A program made the position numbers and the translations under genes. A DNA stretch of 64,000 nt, from contig DASZGY010000071.1 in NCBI GenBank assembly GCA_035938395.1, positions 1-64,000 of the forward strand, written 5' to 3'. This DNA is from JALZAA01 sp035938395 (GTDB lineage Bacteria > Actinomycetota > Acidimicrobiia > IMCC26256 > JACDBD01). Shown in pieces: positions 24,446-33,594 of this stretch (position 1 is its first letter; each line of letters begins with the position of its first letter). The notes beneath the pieces were generated by a model, which saw only the letters and a list, made by a program, of their open reading frames with translations, was not told the origin of the DNA and searched no databases.

Positions 24446-26035
24446 CTATTGGCCGAGTCTCGCCGCCGCCAACTTCCGCAACATCTCGTAGTTCGCCTTG
24501 CCGGCAGCGTTGCGCTCGAGCGAGTCGACGAACAGGAACCGCCGCGGCTTCTTGAAGCCGGCGAGCTTGTTCCGGCACCACGCGTCGAGCTCGGCCTCGT
24601 CGAGGTAATGGCCTTCGGTCACCTGCACGATCGCGACGACGATCTCGCCGAAGCGATCGTCGGGTACACCGACGGCCACGCAGTCGAACACGCTCGGGTG
24701 CCTGCGCAGCGCGAGCTCGACTTCCTCCGGGTACACCTTCTCGCCGCCGGTGTTGATGCACGCCGAGCCCCGCCCGAGCAGCCGGATCGTTCCGTCCGCG
24801 TCGACCTGGGCGTAGTCGCCGGCGAGGGCGTACCGGCGGCCGTCGATCACCCGGAACGTCTGCGCCGTCTTGTCGGGGTCGCGCCAGTAGCCGACCGGGA
24901 TGCGCCCGCCCACGGCGAGCAACCCGATCTCGTCGCTCCCCGGTGTGACCTCCTCGCCGGAGCCCTCCCGGAACACCTTGACCCGTTCGTTGACGGCGAA
25001 CCGGGCCGCCTTGATCTCGGCGTCGTCCGCGGTGGCGGCCTGGCGGCTCGCCATGCCCTCGGACGCGCCGAGCGAGTCCAACAGCGTGACCTGGGGGACG
25101 TGGCGGAGGAGCCCGGCCTTGGCCTCCGGGCTCCAAGTGACGCCGGAGCTGGTGATCGCCCGCAGTGACGAGAGGTCCCAGCGGCTCGGTTCGGCGTCCA
25201 GGGCGGCGAGGAGCGGGCGGGCGAACACGTCGCCGACGATCGTGAGCACCTCGACCCCGTTGCGCTCGACCTCGGTCCATACGCGGGCCGGGTCGAGCCC
25301 GGGCGCGTCGATCACGACCACCGAGCCGCCTCCGCTGAGCGTCGACAGCGCGATGAACAGGCCGGTGCCGTGCATGAGCGGGCATGCCGGCAGGCACGTG
25401 CCGGCGCGCTTGCCGTCGCGCACGGCCGCGATCGGGTCGGGCGGATCCGTGCCGGGCCGGCCCATCCGCCAGAGCGAGACGTACAGGTCGTCGTTGCGCC
25501 ACATGACGCCCTTGGGCATGCCCGTGGTCCCGCCGGTGTAGAGGAAGATCAGGTCGTCACCCGACGGCTGGTGCGCAGGCTCCCATTCGGCGGAGGGCGG
25601 CGCGGCCGCGAGGGCCGCCTCGTACTCTTCGCCGATCTCCAACCGGGACGGCCGCCACGGCTTCTGGATCCGCTTCAGCGCCTTCTTGACCGTGGCGGTG
25701 AAGTCGGGGCCGTGGACGACGGCCTTGGCGTCGGAGTTGTCGACGACGTAGTGCACCTCGTCGGCGAGGTAGCGGTAGTTGACGTTCACGGGTACGCAGC
25801 CGAGCTTCAGCGCGGCGAAGAACGTCTCGAGATACTCGGGGGAGTTGAGCGCGTCGATGGCGACCTTGTCGCCGCGCTCGAGCTCGGCCTCCTGGGCGAG
25901 GTGCCAGGCGAGCCGCCGGGCCCGGTCGTCGAACTGGCCGAACGTGACGCGCCGGTGACCGCAGACAATGGCCTCTCGCTCCGGCGTCGCCGCCGCGATG
26001 CCGCCCCACACGGCCGCGAAGTTCCAATCCGTCAC
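24446..26035 (-). CDS. Acyl-CoA synthetase (AMP-binding, FadD-like)
   Basis: A 529-residue ANL-superfamily ligase that activates a carboxylic acid via acyl-AMP to acyl-CoA. The AMP-binding loop is FLYTGGTTGMPKGVMW. Later motifs are GASEGMASR, VGYWRDPDKTAQTF, YALAGDYAQVD, GRGSACINTGGEKVYPEEVE, and the C-terminal catalytic Lys in ERNAAGKANYE. The length is normal. The GTG start gives MTDWNFAAVWGGIA, typical of fatty-acyl-CoA ligases. It follows the unknown membrane protein by 26 bp and may be the last gene of the operon from 28244. Confidence 0.92.
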   Translation of the reverse strand: MTDWNFAAVWGGIAAATPEREAIVCGHRRVTFGQFDDRARRLAWHLAQEAELERGDKVAIDALNSPEYLETFFAALKLGCVPVNVNYRYLADEVHYVVDNSDAKAVVHGPDFTATVKKALKRIQKPWRPSRLEIGEEYEAALAAAPPSAEWEPAHQPSGDDLIFLYTGGTTGMPKGVMWRNDDLYVSLWRMGRPGTDPPDPIAAVRDGKRAGTCLPACPLMHGTGLFIALSTLSGGGSVVVIDAPGLDPARVWTEVERNGVEVLTIVGDVFARPLLAALDAEPSRWDLSSLRAITSSGVTWSPEAKAGLLRHVPQVTLLDSLGASEGMASRQAATADDAEIKAARFAVNERVKVFREGSGEEVTPGSDEIGLLAVGGRIPVGYWRDPDKTAQTFRVIDGRRYALAGDYAQVDADGTIRLLGRGSACINTGGEKVYPEEVELALRRHPSVFDCVAVGVPDDRFGEIVVAIVQVTEGHYLDEAELDAWCRNKLAGFKKPRRFLFVDSLERNAAGKANYEMLRKLAAARLGQ

Positions 26036-26061
26036 GCCGGCAGGCTACCGGCGTCGGCGGC

Positions 26062-26739
26062 CTACAGAATCGGAAGGGTTGCGATCTGCACGACCCCGTA
26101 GGCGAGCGTGAGAGTCGCGAGGACGAGCACAGTGATGCGCATCCTCTGCCAGACAAATCTCATCGAGATCCCGGCGAAAAACAGCACCGACGCGAAGAAC
26201 ACCGTCGACAGCACGTACGAGTCCGTGTGCTCCGTTGCCTGCTTCCCGTTCTCGAAGTGTCGGGTGCCCTGGCGCTCCAGTCGGTCTGACCTCTCGAGAT
26301 CGGCGACGTGGTACTGCGGCACGAGCAACGGGCTCGGCGTCGCCGCCGAGTTGTTGAGCGGGTCCTGCGCAAGCCACGCCTGGAACGCCGGCAAGAACTC
26401 GGGCCGGAAGCGGCGTTGATAGAGGTCGGCCAGCGCCGGCTGGTTGCTGGTCGTGACCTCGAGCCAGCGATTGAAGTTCAGGAGGTCCTGGGTTCGTGCC
26501 TGGTCGCCCATCGTGGCGGCGCGGTTCGCCATCGAACGGGCCGTGTTCGCCTGGGCATACTCGCGCGCCTGCCGTCCGTTCCAGCGCGCCGCCTGGTACC
26601 CACTCCACGCGATGCCCAACGTCGCGAGGGACAGGAGGATCGTCGCGATGAGCTCGAGCACGCGCTCGCTCCTTGTCGTCGACTCCCCCTTCGACTCGCT
26701 GAGCTCGTGGGGCGCGTGGACGTGGACGTGCTCGGACAT
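26062..26739 (-). CDS. Unknown membrane protein with His-rich head (paralog of 61447-62124)
   Basis: A 225-residue protein starting MSEHVHVHAPHEL. One hydrophobic helix (about 28-46, with WSGYQAARW at its end) is followed by a soluble, mainly helical region (50-165), then two helices near the C terminus (FFASVLFFAGIS; TVLVLATLTLAYGVVQIATLP). A second copy of the same length, start and motifs lies 35 kb away. I do not recognise a function. The alternating His at the N terminus could bind metal. It lies between the LMF and acyl-CoA synthetase genes. Confidence 0.8.
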   Translation of the reverse strand: MSEHVHVHAPHELSESKGESTTRSERVLELIATILLSLATLGIAWSGYQAARWNGRQAREYAQANTARSMANRAATMGDQARTQDLLNFNRWLEVTTSNQPALADLYQRRFRPEFLPAFQAWLAQDPLNNSAATPSPLLVPQYHVADLERSDRLERQGTRHFENGKQATEHTDSYVLSTVFFASVLFFAGISMRFVWQRMRITVLVLATLTLAYGVVQIATLPIL

Positions 26740-26795
26740 GGCAGTGGAGCCTAGGGCGGCTACCTATCGACACGGCGTGTGCAACCTACGAACCT

Positions 26796-28244
26796 CTAAT
26801 GGATTGCCGAAGTCGTGAGCGCGCCGGTCGAGTCGAGCGCGAGCGGCGGAAGCCACATCGCGACCGGCGTCCGCGCCCACCACGCCCTCGTCTCGCGCCG
26901 CTCGGCGCGGCTCGTGAACCGGTAGCGGTACAAGCGGGCGCGCACGAGTGCCGGCGGCGCGTCCGGGAACGGATTGTGGCGCAAGAGCTTGAGCGTCGCT
27001 TTGTCGCCTTCCAGGAGTCGTCCGACGAGCTGGACGACCCACGGATAGCGGTCGGGAGGGCCCATGGCGGCGAACCACATGAGCCAGTCGAGACGGAGGT
27101 GGTACGGCGCGACCTGGGGTGGCAGGCGCTTCGGGTCGCCCGGCTTCCCTTTGAACTCGTACGCCTTCCACGTCTCGGACCGTGCCGTGCCGTCGCTGCC
27201 TTCGAGGATGATCTCGTAGCGCTCCTTGGTGATGTGACCGAACGCGCCGTACGCGCCGACGAAATGGAGGCGATTGAAGCTGAAGTTCATGAGCTGGCGG
27301 CGCGACAGCATGTTGCGGATCGGCCAGTAGCTCAGGACGGCAACCAGCACCGTGAGCGCGATCACGAGCCCCTCGTACCAGTGCGGCGTCGCGACGAGGT
27401 GAGGACGGTCGAACGGCAGCACGTGCCCGAGAGCCGCGTCGCTGAACGCGAAGATCGCCAGCACGATCGTGAGGAAGTTCAGCCACGAGAAGTTGCCCGA
27501 CAGGATCAGCCACGACTGCGTCAAGACGATGATCCCGCCCGCGACGCCGGCGACCGGCTGCGGCGTGAACAGGAAGAACGGCACGACGAGCTGCGCGAAG
27601 TGGTTCGCGAGAACCTCGACCTTGTGCGCGCGCCCGGGGAGGTGGTGGAAGAACCAGCTCAACGGGTTCGGCATGGGTTGGGTCTCGTGGTGGTAGTGGA
27701 GGCACGTCAGGTCCCGCCAGCACCGGTCGCCGCGGAGCTTGATCAGCCCGGCGCCGAACTCGAGCCGGAACAGCAGCCATCGCATCAGGAACACGAGCAG
27801 GATCGGCGGGGCAGTGCGCGCGTCGCCGAGCAGGATCGCGAGCGCGCCGACCTCGCACAGCAGCGACTCCCAGCCGAACGAATAGAAGGTCTGGCCGACG
27901 TTGACGATCGACACGTACAGCGCCCACAGCGCCAGCCACACGAGCATCGACGCCCAGATGGGGCCGGACTGCGGCAGTCCGACGATGACGGAGGCCGCCA
28001 GCACGACGCCCGCCCACGCGACGACGGAGAAGAGCCGATCCGAATAGCGGAGCTGGAACAGGCTCGGCGCCTCCCGGAACCGCACCATGCGCACGAAGCG
28101 CGGCACCGGGAGGAGGCCGCGCTCGCCCAGCAGCGGGCGGAACTGGTTGACGGCGACGAGGAACGCGACGAGGTAGACGACGCCGAGCGCGCGCTCGAAC
28201 ACGAAGCGGCTCAACCAGTACTCGGGCGCCTCGAACCAGTCCAT
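26796..28244 (-). CDS. Lipase maturation factor family membrane protein
   Basis: A 482-residue polytopic protein of the LMF1 family. Diagnostic stretches are FYSFGWESLLCEVG, MRWLLFRLEFGAGLIKLRGD, CWRDLTCLHYHHETQP and PNPLSWFFHHLP, followed later by FVGAYGAFGHITKERYE and PYHLRLDWLMWFAAM. Eukaryotic LMF1 helps lipases fold in the ER; the bacterial role is unclear. It starts at ATG 28244 and diverges from the secreted repeat protein. The downstream order is the His-headed membrane protein and then acyl-CoA synthetase, so a lipid-related unit is plausible. Confidence 0.9.
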   Translation of the reverse strand: MDWFEAPEYWLSRFVFERALGVVYLVAFLVAVNQFRPLLGERGLLPVPRFVRMVRFREAPSLFQLRYSDRLFSVVAWAGVVLAASVIVGLPQSGPIWASMLVWLALWALYVSIVNVGQTFYSFGWESLLCEVGALAILLGDARTAPPILLVFLMRWLLFRLEFGAGLIKLRGDRCWRDLTCLHYHHETQPMPNPLSWFFHHLPGRAHKVEVLANHFAQLVVPFFLFTPQPVAGVAGGIIVLTQSWLILSGNFSWLNFLTIVLAIFAFSDAALGHVLPFDRPHLVATPHWYEGLVIALTVLVAVLSYWPIRNMLSRRQLMNFSFNRLHFVGAYGAFGHITKERYEIILEGSDGTARSETWKAYEFKGKPGDPKRLPPQVAPYHLRLDWLMWFAAMGPPDRYPWVVQLVGRLLEGDKATLKLLRHNPFPDAPPALVRARLYRYRFTSRAERRETRAWWARTPVAMWLPPLALDSTGALTTSAIH

Positions 28245-28318
28245 GCGGGGATCCGGCGTGGTGCTGCCCTCGTGCCCTCCGGGGCGCAGCGTAGGTCTTG
28301 GGCGAACTCATAGCTCGC

Positions 28319-28336
28319 GTTCAGGTGCCGTTCAGG
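28319..28336 (+). promoter_or_regulatory. Direct repeat GTTCAGG with 11-bp period
   Basis: Two GTTCAGG heptamers (28319-28325 and 28330-28336) are spaced one helical turn apart in the promoter region of the secreted repeat gene. OmpR/PhoB-type regulators bind such direct repeats, and an OmpR-type regulator is encoded downstream. A related TTCAGGTTCC occurs at 29192, just ahead of that regulator gene. Confidence 0.4.
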
Positions 28337-28384
28337 CCCGCCCCCGAGACTGCGCCGACCAACCCCCCGACTGAAGGGATTCTC

Positions 28385-29143
28385 ATGCGCTCCAAGCTCA
28401 GGGCCTCTCGAGTGGTTGCCGCCACCGCCGTAGTGGCGGCCCTCGCCGGCGGCGGCGTCGTCGGTCAAAGCATCGCCGTCACCGCTGTGGCGGGCGCCCA
28501 GACCGGCAACAACCAGCCTCCCGGTGGGCACGGACCGAAGCTCGATGCCGCCGCCCAGGCGCTGAACCTGAGCGTCGACGACCTGCGATCGAAGCTGGAC
28601 AACAACACGACCCTCGCCCAGGTCGCCCAGGCCCAGGGTGTCGAGGTGCAGAAGGTGATCGACGCCATGGTCGCCGACGCGACCGCGCACATCGACCAGG
28701 CCGTCCAGGACGGCAAGCTCACCGCCGACCAGGCGAACCAGCGCAAGTCGAACCTCCAGGATCACGTCACCAAGCTCGTCAACGAGGGCAAGCCCAAGGG
28801 CGAGCACGGTCCGAAGCTCGACGCGGCGGCCAAGGCGCTGAACCTGAGCGCGGACGACCTCCGTTCGAAGCTCAAGGACGGCAAGACTCTCGCCCAGGTC
28901 GCCAAGGACCAGGGTGTCGACGTGCAGAAGGTGATCGACGCCATGGTCGCCGACGCGACCGCGCACATCGACCAGCAGGTCAAGGACGGCAAGCTCACCG
29001 CCGACCAGGCGACCCAGCGCAAGTCGGGTCTGAAGGACCGCATCACCAAGCTGGTCAACGACGGCCCGCCGAAGGATCGCGGCGCAGGCGCACCGCCGGA
29101 CGGCGGCGGCCCGGGTGGTCCGCCCGACAGCTCCAGCACGTAA
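28385..29143 (+). CDS. Secreted two-repeat helical protein
   Basis: A 252-residue protein with a signal peptide (1-39) and two near-identical repeats of about 85 residues, 92 residues apart. Each has HGPKLDAAAxALNLS-x-DDLRSKL, a LysM-like TLAQVAxxQGV, VQKVIDAMVADATAHIDQ and KLTADQAxQRKS. The second half of each resembles the short helical YckD/DUF2680-type unit. A Pro/Gly tail closes the protein. An AAGGGA ribosome site precedes ATG 28385. It stands directly upstream of a two-component system and is a candidate target or accessory of it, as with other envelope-stress modules (inference). Confidence 0.8.
   Translation: MRSKLRASRVVAATAVVAALAGGGVVGQSIAVTAVAGAQTGNNQPPGGHGPKLDAAAQALNLSVDDLRSKLDNNTTLAQVAQAQGVEVQKVIDAMVADATAHIDQAVQDGKLTADQANQRKSNLQDHVTKLVNEGKPKGEHGPKLDAAAKALNLSADDLRSKLKDGKTLAQVAKDQGVDVQKVIDAMVADATAHIDQQVKDGKLTADQATQRKSGLKDRITKLVNDGPPKDRGAGAPPDGGGPGGPPDSSST
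28529..29065 (+). repeat. Long in-gene direct repeat, 276-bp period
   Basis: Two copies of about 260 bp (starting 28529 and 28805) encode the two halves of the secreted helical protein. A 50-base core around the codons for DAMVADATAHIDQ is almost unchanged between copies, pointing to recent duplication or gene conversion. Confidence 0.85.
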
Positions 29144-29153
29144 GGACCCATGA

Positions 29154-29215
29154 CCAAGTCGGCCCGGGGCCGAGCGGGGTTTCACAAGCCCTTCAGGTTC
29201 CCGGGCCAGACTTGG
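29154..29215 (+). promoter_or_regulatory. Long-range inverted repeat ahead of the response regulator
   Basis: CCAAGTCGGCC (29154-29164) pairs with GGCC-a-GACTTGG (29204-29215) across a 39-nt loop that carries TTCAGGTTCC. It fills the gap between the repeat-protein stop and ATG 29219. It may tune read-through into the two-component genes or form a regulator site. Confidence 0.4.
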
Positions 29216-29218
29216 CCG

Positions 29219-29890
29219 ATGCGCGTGCTCGTCGTCGACGACGACCCGGCGGTGCTCGACTCGCTCGAACGGGCGTTGCGCATCGAGGGATACGTCGTCG
29301 ACGCCGTCGGGGCCGGGTTCCCGGCGCTCGAGCGGCAACACGACGATCCCGCCGACGCCGTCGTCCTCGACCTCCGGCTGCCCGATCTCGACGGCCTCGA
29401 GGTGTGCCGGCGTATGCGCGCCGCCGGTGACGGCACCGCCGTGCTCATGCTGACGGCACGGGACGCCGTCGGCGAGCGCGTCGCCGGGCTCGACGCCGGC
29501 GCCGACGACTACCTGGTCAAGCCGTTCGCGCTCGACGAACTGCTGGCGCGACTGCGGGCGTTGCTGCGACGGACCGAGGCCGACGCCAGCGGCGTCCTCG
29601 AGTACGCGCACCTTCGCCTCGACCCGAGCACGCGCGAGGTCACGTCCGGCGGGCGCGCGCTCGAGCTCACGCGCACCGAGTTCGCGCTGCTGGAGCTCCT
29701 CGCCCGCAATCCACGCGTCGTCCTGCCTCGGAGGGTGATCTTCGAGCGGGTCTGGGGTTACGACTTCGGGCCCGACTCGAACTCCCTCGAAGTCTTCGTC
29801 GGGTATCTCCGTCGCAAGACCGAGGCGGGCGGCGAGCCGAGGCTCATCCAGACCGTGCGCGGCGTCGGGTACGTCCTGCGCGAGCAATGA
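29219..29890 (+). CDS. OmpR/MprA-like response regulator
   Basis: A 223-residue regulator. The receiver domain (1-115) has the acidic pocket VVDDDP, phospho-acceptor Asp51 in VLDLRLPD, Thr in LTARD and Lys in YLVKPFAL. The winged-helix DNA-binding domain (130-220) has LTRTEFALLELL, VWGYDFGPDSNSLEVFVGYLRRK and TVRGVGYVL. It matches the MprA/OmpR class. ATG 29219 is chosen because an upstream in-frame start would add 23 unrelated residues. Its stop overlaps the sensor kinase start (ATGA). Confidence 0.94.
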   Translation: MRVLVVDDDPAVLDSLERALRIEGYVVDAVGAGFPALERQHDDPADAVVLDLRLPDLDGLEVCRRMRAAGDGTAVLMLTARDAVGERVAGLDAGADDYLVKPFALDELLARLRALLRRTEADASGVLEYAHLRLDPSTREVTSGGRALELTRTEFALLELLARNPRVVLPRRVIFERVWGYDFGPDSNSLEVFVGYLRRKTEAGGEPRLIQTVRGVGYVLREQ

Positions 29891-31239
29891 GCCTGCGCAC
29901 CCGGCTGGTCCTGGCGGCGGCGCTGGCGGTCGCGGTCGCGGTGACCGCCGCCGCGTTCTTCGTGTATGCCCGGACGCGGGGAGAGCTGCACAGCGAAGTC
30001 GACGGAACACTGCGCGACCGGGCCAACGCTCTCGTGCGCGAGCGGAACCGCCCCGGCGCCGCCGCGCCGAACCAGGTCGGGCCGAACGGCAACGACCTCG
30101 TCGTTCGTCCCCCTCCGCTCGGAGGCGCGGGCGGCCTCGTGCAGGTCGTCGACGGCGGGGGGCAGGTCCGGACCGGTCCGGAGACGACCCCTATTCCGCT
30201 GATCGACGGGACAACCGAGGTTGCGACGGGAGCGAGGGACCCGTTCTTCGCCGACGTCGACGTGGACGGGACGCCCCTCCGCGTCTACACGACGCGATTC
30301 AGCCGGAACATGGCGCTCCAGGTCGCTCGCCCGCTCACGGAGACCAACGCCGTCGTCAGCGACATGAGATTGGCGCTGCTCGTGACGGCGCTGGTCGGCG
30401 TGCTCGTGGCCGCCGTGCTCGGCTTCGTCGTGGCGCGGGCCGCGCTCCGCCCGGTCCGGCGGCTGACCTCGGCGGTGGAGGACGTCGCCGAGACTCGTGA
30501 CCTGTCACGCCGGATCGAGACGACCGGGAACGACGAGGTCGGCCGGCTGGCGGGGAGCTTCAACGCGATGCTCGAAGCGCTCGACGAGTCGCAGCGGGCG
30601 CAACGGCGCCTCGCGGCCGACGCCGGGCACGAGCTGCGTACGCCGCTCACGAGCCTGCGCACGAACATCGAGGTCCTCGTGCGCAACGACAGCCTCGATA
30701 CCGCCGACCGGGAACGGCTCGTGCGGGACGTCAACGCGCAGATCGTCGAGGTGTCGGCGATGATCGGCGGGATGATGGAGATCGCCCGCGGCGACGAGCC
30801 GATCGACGACGAGATCGGTGACGTGCAACTCGACCGCATCGTGGCCGGCGCGGTCGAGGAGGCGTCGTTCCACCAGCCCGACGTGCGCTTCGTCACCGAT
30901 CTCACGCCGAGCATCGTGCGTGGCGCCGGCAACCGGATCGAGCGCGCCGTCAGCAATCTCCTCGACAACGCCGGCAAGTGGAGCCCGGCCGGCGGTCGGG
31001 TCGACGTGGCGGTGCGCGAAGGCGAGATTGTCGTGCGCGACCACGGCCCGGGCATCGCCCCCGAGGACGTCCCGTTGGTGTTCGACCGCTTCTGGCGCGC
31101 CGAAAGCGCCCGGGGCACGCCGGGATCCGGCCTCGGGCTCGCGATCGTCCGTCAGGTCGCCGACCAGCACGGCGCCGCCATCGCCGTCGAGACCCCAGCC
31201 GACGGCGGCACACGCATCCGGTTGCGCTTCCCCGCCTGA
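29887..31239 (+). CDS. Sensor histidine kinase (MprB-like)
   Basis: A 450-residue membrane kinase. It has TM1 (7-27), an extracytoplasmic sensor (about 30-158), TM2 (160-185), HAMP (186-238) and HisKA with His248 in DAGHELRTPLTSL. The ATPase domain has NLLDNAGKWSP (N box), RDHGPGIAPED (G1) and GSGLGLAIVRQVADQHG (G2). Partner of the regulator just upstream by a 4-bp overlap. The sensor part is short and not diagnostic. An envelope signal is likely by analogy with MprB, which is inference. Confidence 0.93.
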   Translation: MSLRTRLVLAAALAVAVAVTAAAFFVYARTRGELHSEVDGTLRDRANALVRERNRPGAAAPNQVGPNGNDLVVRPPPLGGAGGLVQVVDGGGQVRTGPETTPIPLIDGTTEVATGARDPFFADVDVDGTPLRVYTTRFSRNMALQVARPLTETNAVVSDMRLALLVTALVGVLVAAVLGFVVARAALRPVRRLTSAVEDVAETRDLSRRIETTGNDEVGRLAGSFNAMLEALDESQRAQRRLAADAGHELRTPLTSLRTNIEVLVRNDSLDTADRERLVRDVNAQIVEVSAMIGGMMEIARGDEPIDDEIGDVQLDRIVAGAVEEASFHQPDVRFVTDLTPSIVRGAGNRIERAVSNLLDNAGKWSPAGGRVDVAVREGEIVVRDHGPGIAPEDVPLVFDRFWRAESARGTPGSGLGLAIVRQVADQHGAAIAVETPADGGTRIRLRFPA

Positions 31240-31248
31240 CCGTCCCCG

Positions 31249-31295
31249 TTCTCGGCAGCGAAAGGAACGCTCTGCGACGGTTTTGCTGCCGAGAA
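31249..31295. terminator. Bidirectional terminator between convergent genes
   Basis: TTCTCGGCAGC (31249-31259) and GCTGCCGAGAA (31285-31295) pair perfectly. GAAA and TTTT extend the stem to 15 bp with one G-T pair and a 17-nt loop. It lies between the kinase stop (31239) and the sulfatase stop (31310), placed to end both transcripts. Confidence 0.8.
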
Positions 31296-31309
31296 GCAGG
31301 AGGCACCCG

Positions 31310-33586
31310 CTACTGCGCGCGCAGGGCCAGGTCGGCTTCGGCTTCGGCGTCGACGAAGGGCTGGCCGTCGACGTCGACGATCACGCGGTGGAGCCGGCCC
31401 GTGAAGCGGAACGGGGCGCGGTAGTCGTCGACGACCGGCATGGCCCAGTCGTAGCCGCAGGACAGGCCGGCGTCGGTGATCGAGAAGCGCGCCGGCGTGA
31501 ACCGCGGGATGTCGCCCGCGCCGACCTCCTCGCCGTCGACCAGCAGGCTGCCGCGACCCTGGTGCTCGCCGGTCTTGTCGAACCGGAACGCCACCGTGTG
31601 CGGCCCCGGCGTGAGCTCGGTCGACGACGTGATTCGGTGTTCCTCGAGGCCGACGAAGTTGTGCACGTAGTGCAGCCGGCCGCCCAGCACGAAGAAGACG
31701 TACCCGCCGAGCGCCGACCCCTGCGCGAGCAGGATCCCTTCGGAGCCGCCGGCGGGCACCTCGAGCTCGGCCGTGATGCGGTGCGAGCGGTTGCGCACGT
31801 TGACGGCCGCCTCCTCGGTGACCGGTCCCGCGAAGGGGTAGTACACGTAGCGGCGGCGCCCGTCGATGCCCGGCCGGTCGTCGCCGAAGATGCGGTCGAA
31901 CGGCGAGTTGTCGAGCGGCAACACGAGGTTCCTCTCCGCTTCGCTCCACCACCGCGCGACGAGCTCGCGTAGCTTCTCCGGATGCTCGGCGGCGACGTCG
32001 TGGCACTCCGACGCGTCCTCGGCGACGTGGTACAGCTCCCACGCGTCGTCGTCGGCGTACGGCACCGACTGGTCGAAGATCGGGTGGTAGACGACTGCCT
32101 TCCAGCCGTCGTGATACAGGGCCCGGCAGCCGAACATCTCGTAATACTGCGTGTCCCGCCCGCTCGGCGCACCCGCGTCGTCGAACGTGCGCGTGAACGG
32201 CACCCCGTCGATCGGCGTCTGCGCGACACCGTCGATCTCGTCGGGGGCCGGAACGCCGAGCACGTCGAGGACGGTCGGCGCCAGGTCGATGGCGTGCACG
32301 TACTGCCGGCGCACTTCGCCCCGCGCCCCGATGCGGGCAGGCCACGACACGATCAGCGGATCGGCGACGCCGCCCTCGTGCACCTCGCGCTTCCAACGCC
32401 GGAACGGGGTGTTGCCCGCCACCGTCCAACCCCACGGGTAGTTGTTGTGCACCCGTGGTCCGCCGAGCTCGTCGATGCGGGCGACCGATTCCGCGACCGG
32501 GCTGCCGGCCAGGTTCCACGGACGAGCGTCGTTGACGGAGCCGTGCACCCCGCCCTCCGACGACGCGCCGTTGTCCGAGAGCGCGAACACGAGTGTGTCG
32601 TCGAGCCGTCCGATCTCGGCGAGAAAGTCGAGCACGCGTCCGACGTGATGGTCGGCGTGGCTCAGGAAGGCGGCGAAGCACTCCATGAAACGCGCCGCCA
32701 CGCGTTGCTCGTCGGGCGGGAGGGAGTCCCACGCCGGCACCCACTCCGGGCGTGGCGACAGCTCGGTGCCCTCCGGGAGCAGGCCGAGCTCCTGCTGGCG
32801 GGCGAAGGTCGCCTCCCTCCACGCGTCCCAGCCGGCGTCGAAGTGGCCCCGATAGCGCTCGATCCACTCCGGCGGCGCGTGATGGGGGGAATGGCACGCG
32901 CCCGTGCAGAGATAGAGGAAGAACGGCTTGTCGGGGTCGACGGCGTCGAGATCGGCGACGAACTCCATCGCCCGGTCGGCGATGTCCTCGCTGAGGTGAT
33001 AGCCGTCCTCCCACGACCGCGGCGGCGCCACCCGGTGGCTGTCGTGCACGAGCGACGGCGCGAATTGATGTGTCTCGCCCCCGAAGAAGCCGTAGAAGCG
33101 GTCGAAGCCCCGCTGCAGCGGCCACCGGGCCCGGGAGGCACCGAGATGCCGCTCGTCGTCCGGCGTGAGATGCCATTTCCCGACCGCGTACGCGCCGTAC
33201 CCGAGCGGTCCGAGCATCTCGGAGAGGAAGCCGTGCTCCTTGCCGATTCGGGCGTGGTAGCCGGGGAAGCCGGTGGCGAGGTCGGTGATCCGTCCCATGC
33301 CGACCTTGTGATGGTTGCGCCCGGTGAGGACGCAGGCTCTCGTCGGGGAGCACAGCGCGGTGGTGTGGAAGTTCGTATAGCGCACGCCGTTCGCCGCCAG
33401 CCGGTCGAACGTCGGCGTTGCGATGTCGGAGCCGAAGCAGCCGAGCTGCGCGAACCCGACGTCGTCGAGGAGCACCACCAGCACGTTCGGCGCCCCCGCC
33501 GGCGCTCGTACCGGGTCCGGCCACCACGGTGTCGACTCGTTGCGATACCTGCCGATGACACCGCCGAACTCCGCCCATTCGCTCAT
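31310..33586 (-). CDS. Arylsulfatase-type sulfatase
   Basis: A 758-residue sulfatase. The metal-binding start is NVLVVLLDDVGFAQLG. The modification motif CSPTRACVLTGR contains Cys79, which a formylglycine-generating enzyme (not in this window) would convert to the catalytic residue. Other sites are ALSDNGAS, HITAELEVP and GEIGRLDDTLV-like sequences. It matches the long arylsulfatase subfamily that hydrolyses sulfate esters; no signal peptide is apparent. GGGGGTGA precedes the ATG. It stands alone on its strand, convergent with the kinase. Confidence 0.93.
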   Translation of the reverse strand: MSEWAEFGGVIGRYRNESTPWWPDPVRAPAGAPNVLVVLLDDVGFAQLGCFGSDIATPTFDRLAANGVRYTNFHTTALCSPTRACVLTGRNHHKVGMGRITDLATGFPGYHARIGKEHGFLSEMLGPLGYGAYAVGKWHLTPDDERHLGASRARWPLQRGFDRFYGFFGGETHQFAPSLVHDSHRVAPPRSWEDGYHLSEDIADRAMEFVADLDAVDPDKPFFLYLCTGACHSPHHAPPEWIERYRGHFDAGWDAWREATFARQQELGLLPEGTELSPRPEWVPAWDSLPPDEQRVAARFMECFAAFLSHADHHVGRVLDFLAEIGRLDDTLVFALSDNGASSEGGVHGSVNDARPWNLAGSPVAESVARIDELGGPRVHNNYPWGWTVAGNTPFRRWKREVHEGGVADPLIVSWPARIGARGEVRRQYVHAIDLAPTVLDVLGVPAPDEIDGVAQTPIDGVPFTRTFDDAGAPSGRDTQYYEMFGCRALYHDGWKAVVYHPIFDQSVPYADDDAWELYHVAEDASECHDVAAEHPEKLRELVARWWSEAERNLVLPLDNSPFDRIFGDDRPGIDGRRRYVYYPFAGPVTEEAAVNVRNRSHRITAELEVPAGGSEGILLAQGSALGGYVFFVLGGRLHYVHNFVGLEEHRITSSTELTPGPHTVAFRFDKTGEHQGRGSLLVDGEEVGAGDIPRFTPARFSITDAGLSCGYDWAMPVVDDYRAPFRFTGRLHRVIVDVDGQPFVDAEAEADLALRAQ

Positions 33587-33594
33587 GGCTCACC

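Noticed and set aside
28529..29065. Long direct repeat as a mobile element or CRISPR
   Set aside because: Both copies are in frame inside one secreted protein gene and encode the same domain. There are only two copies and no spacers.
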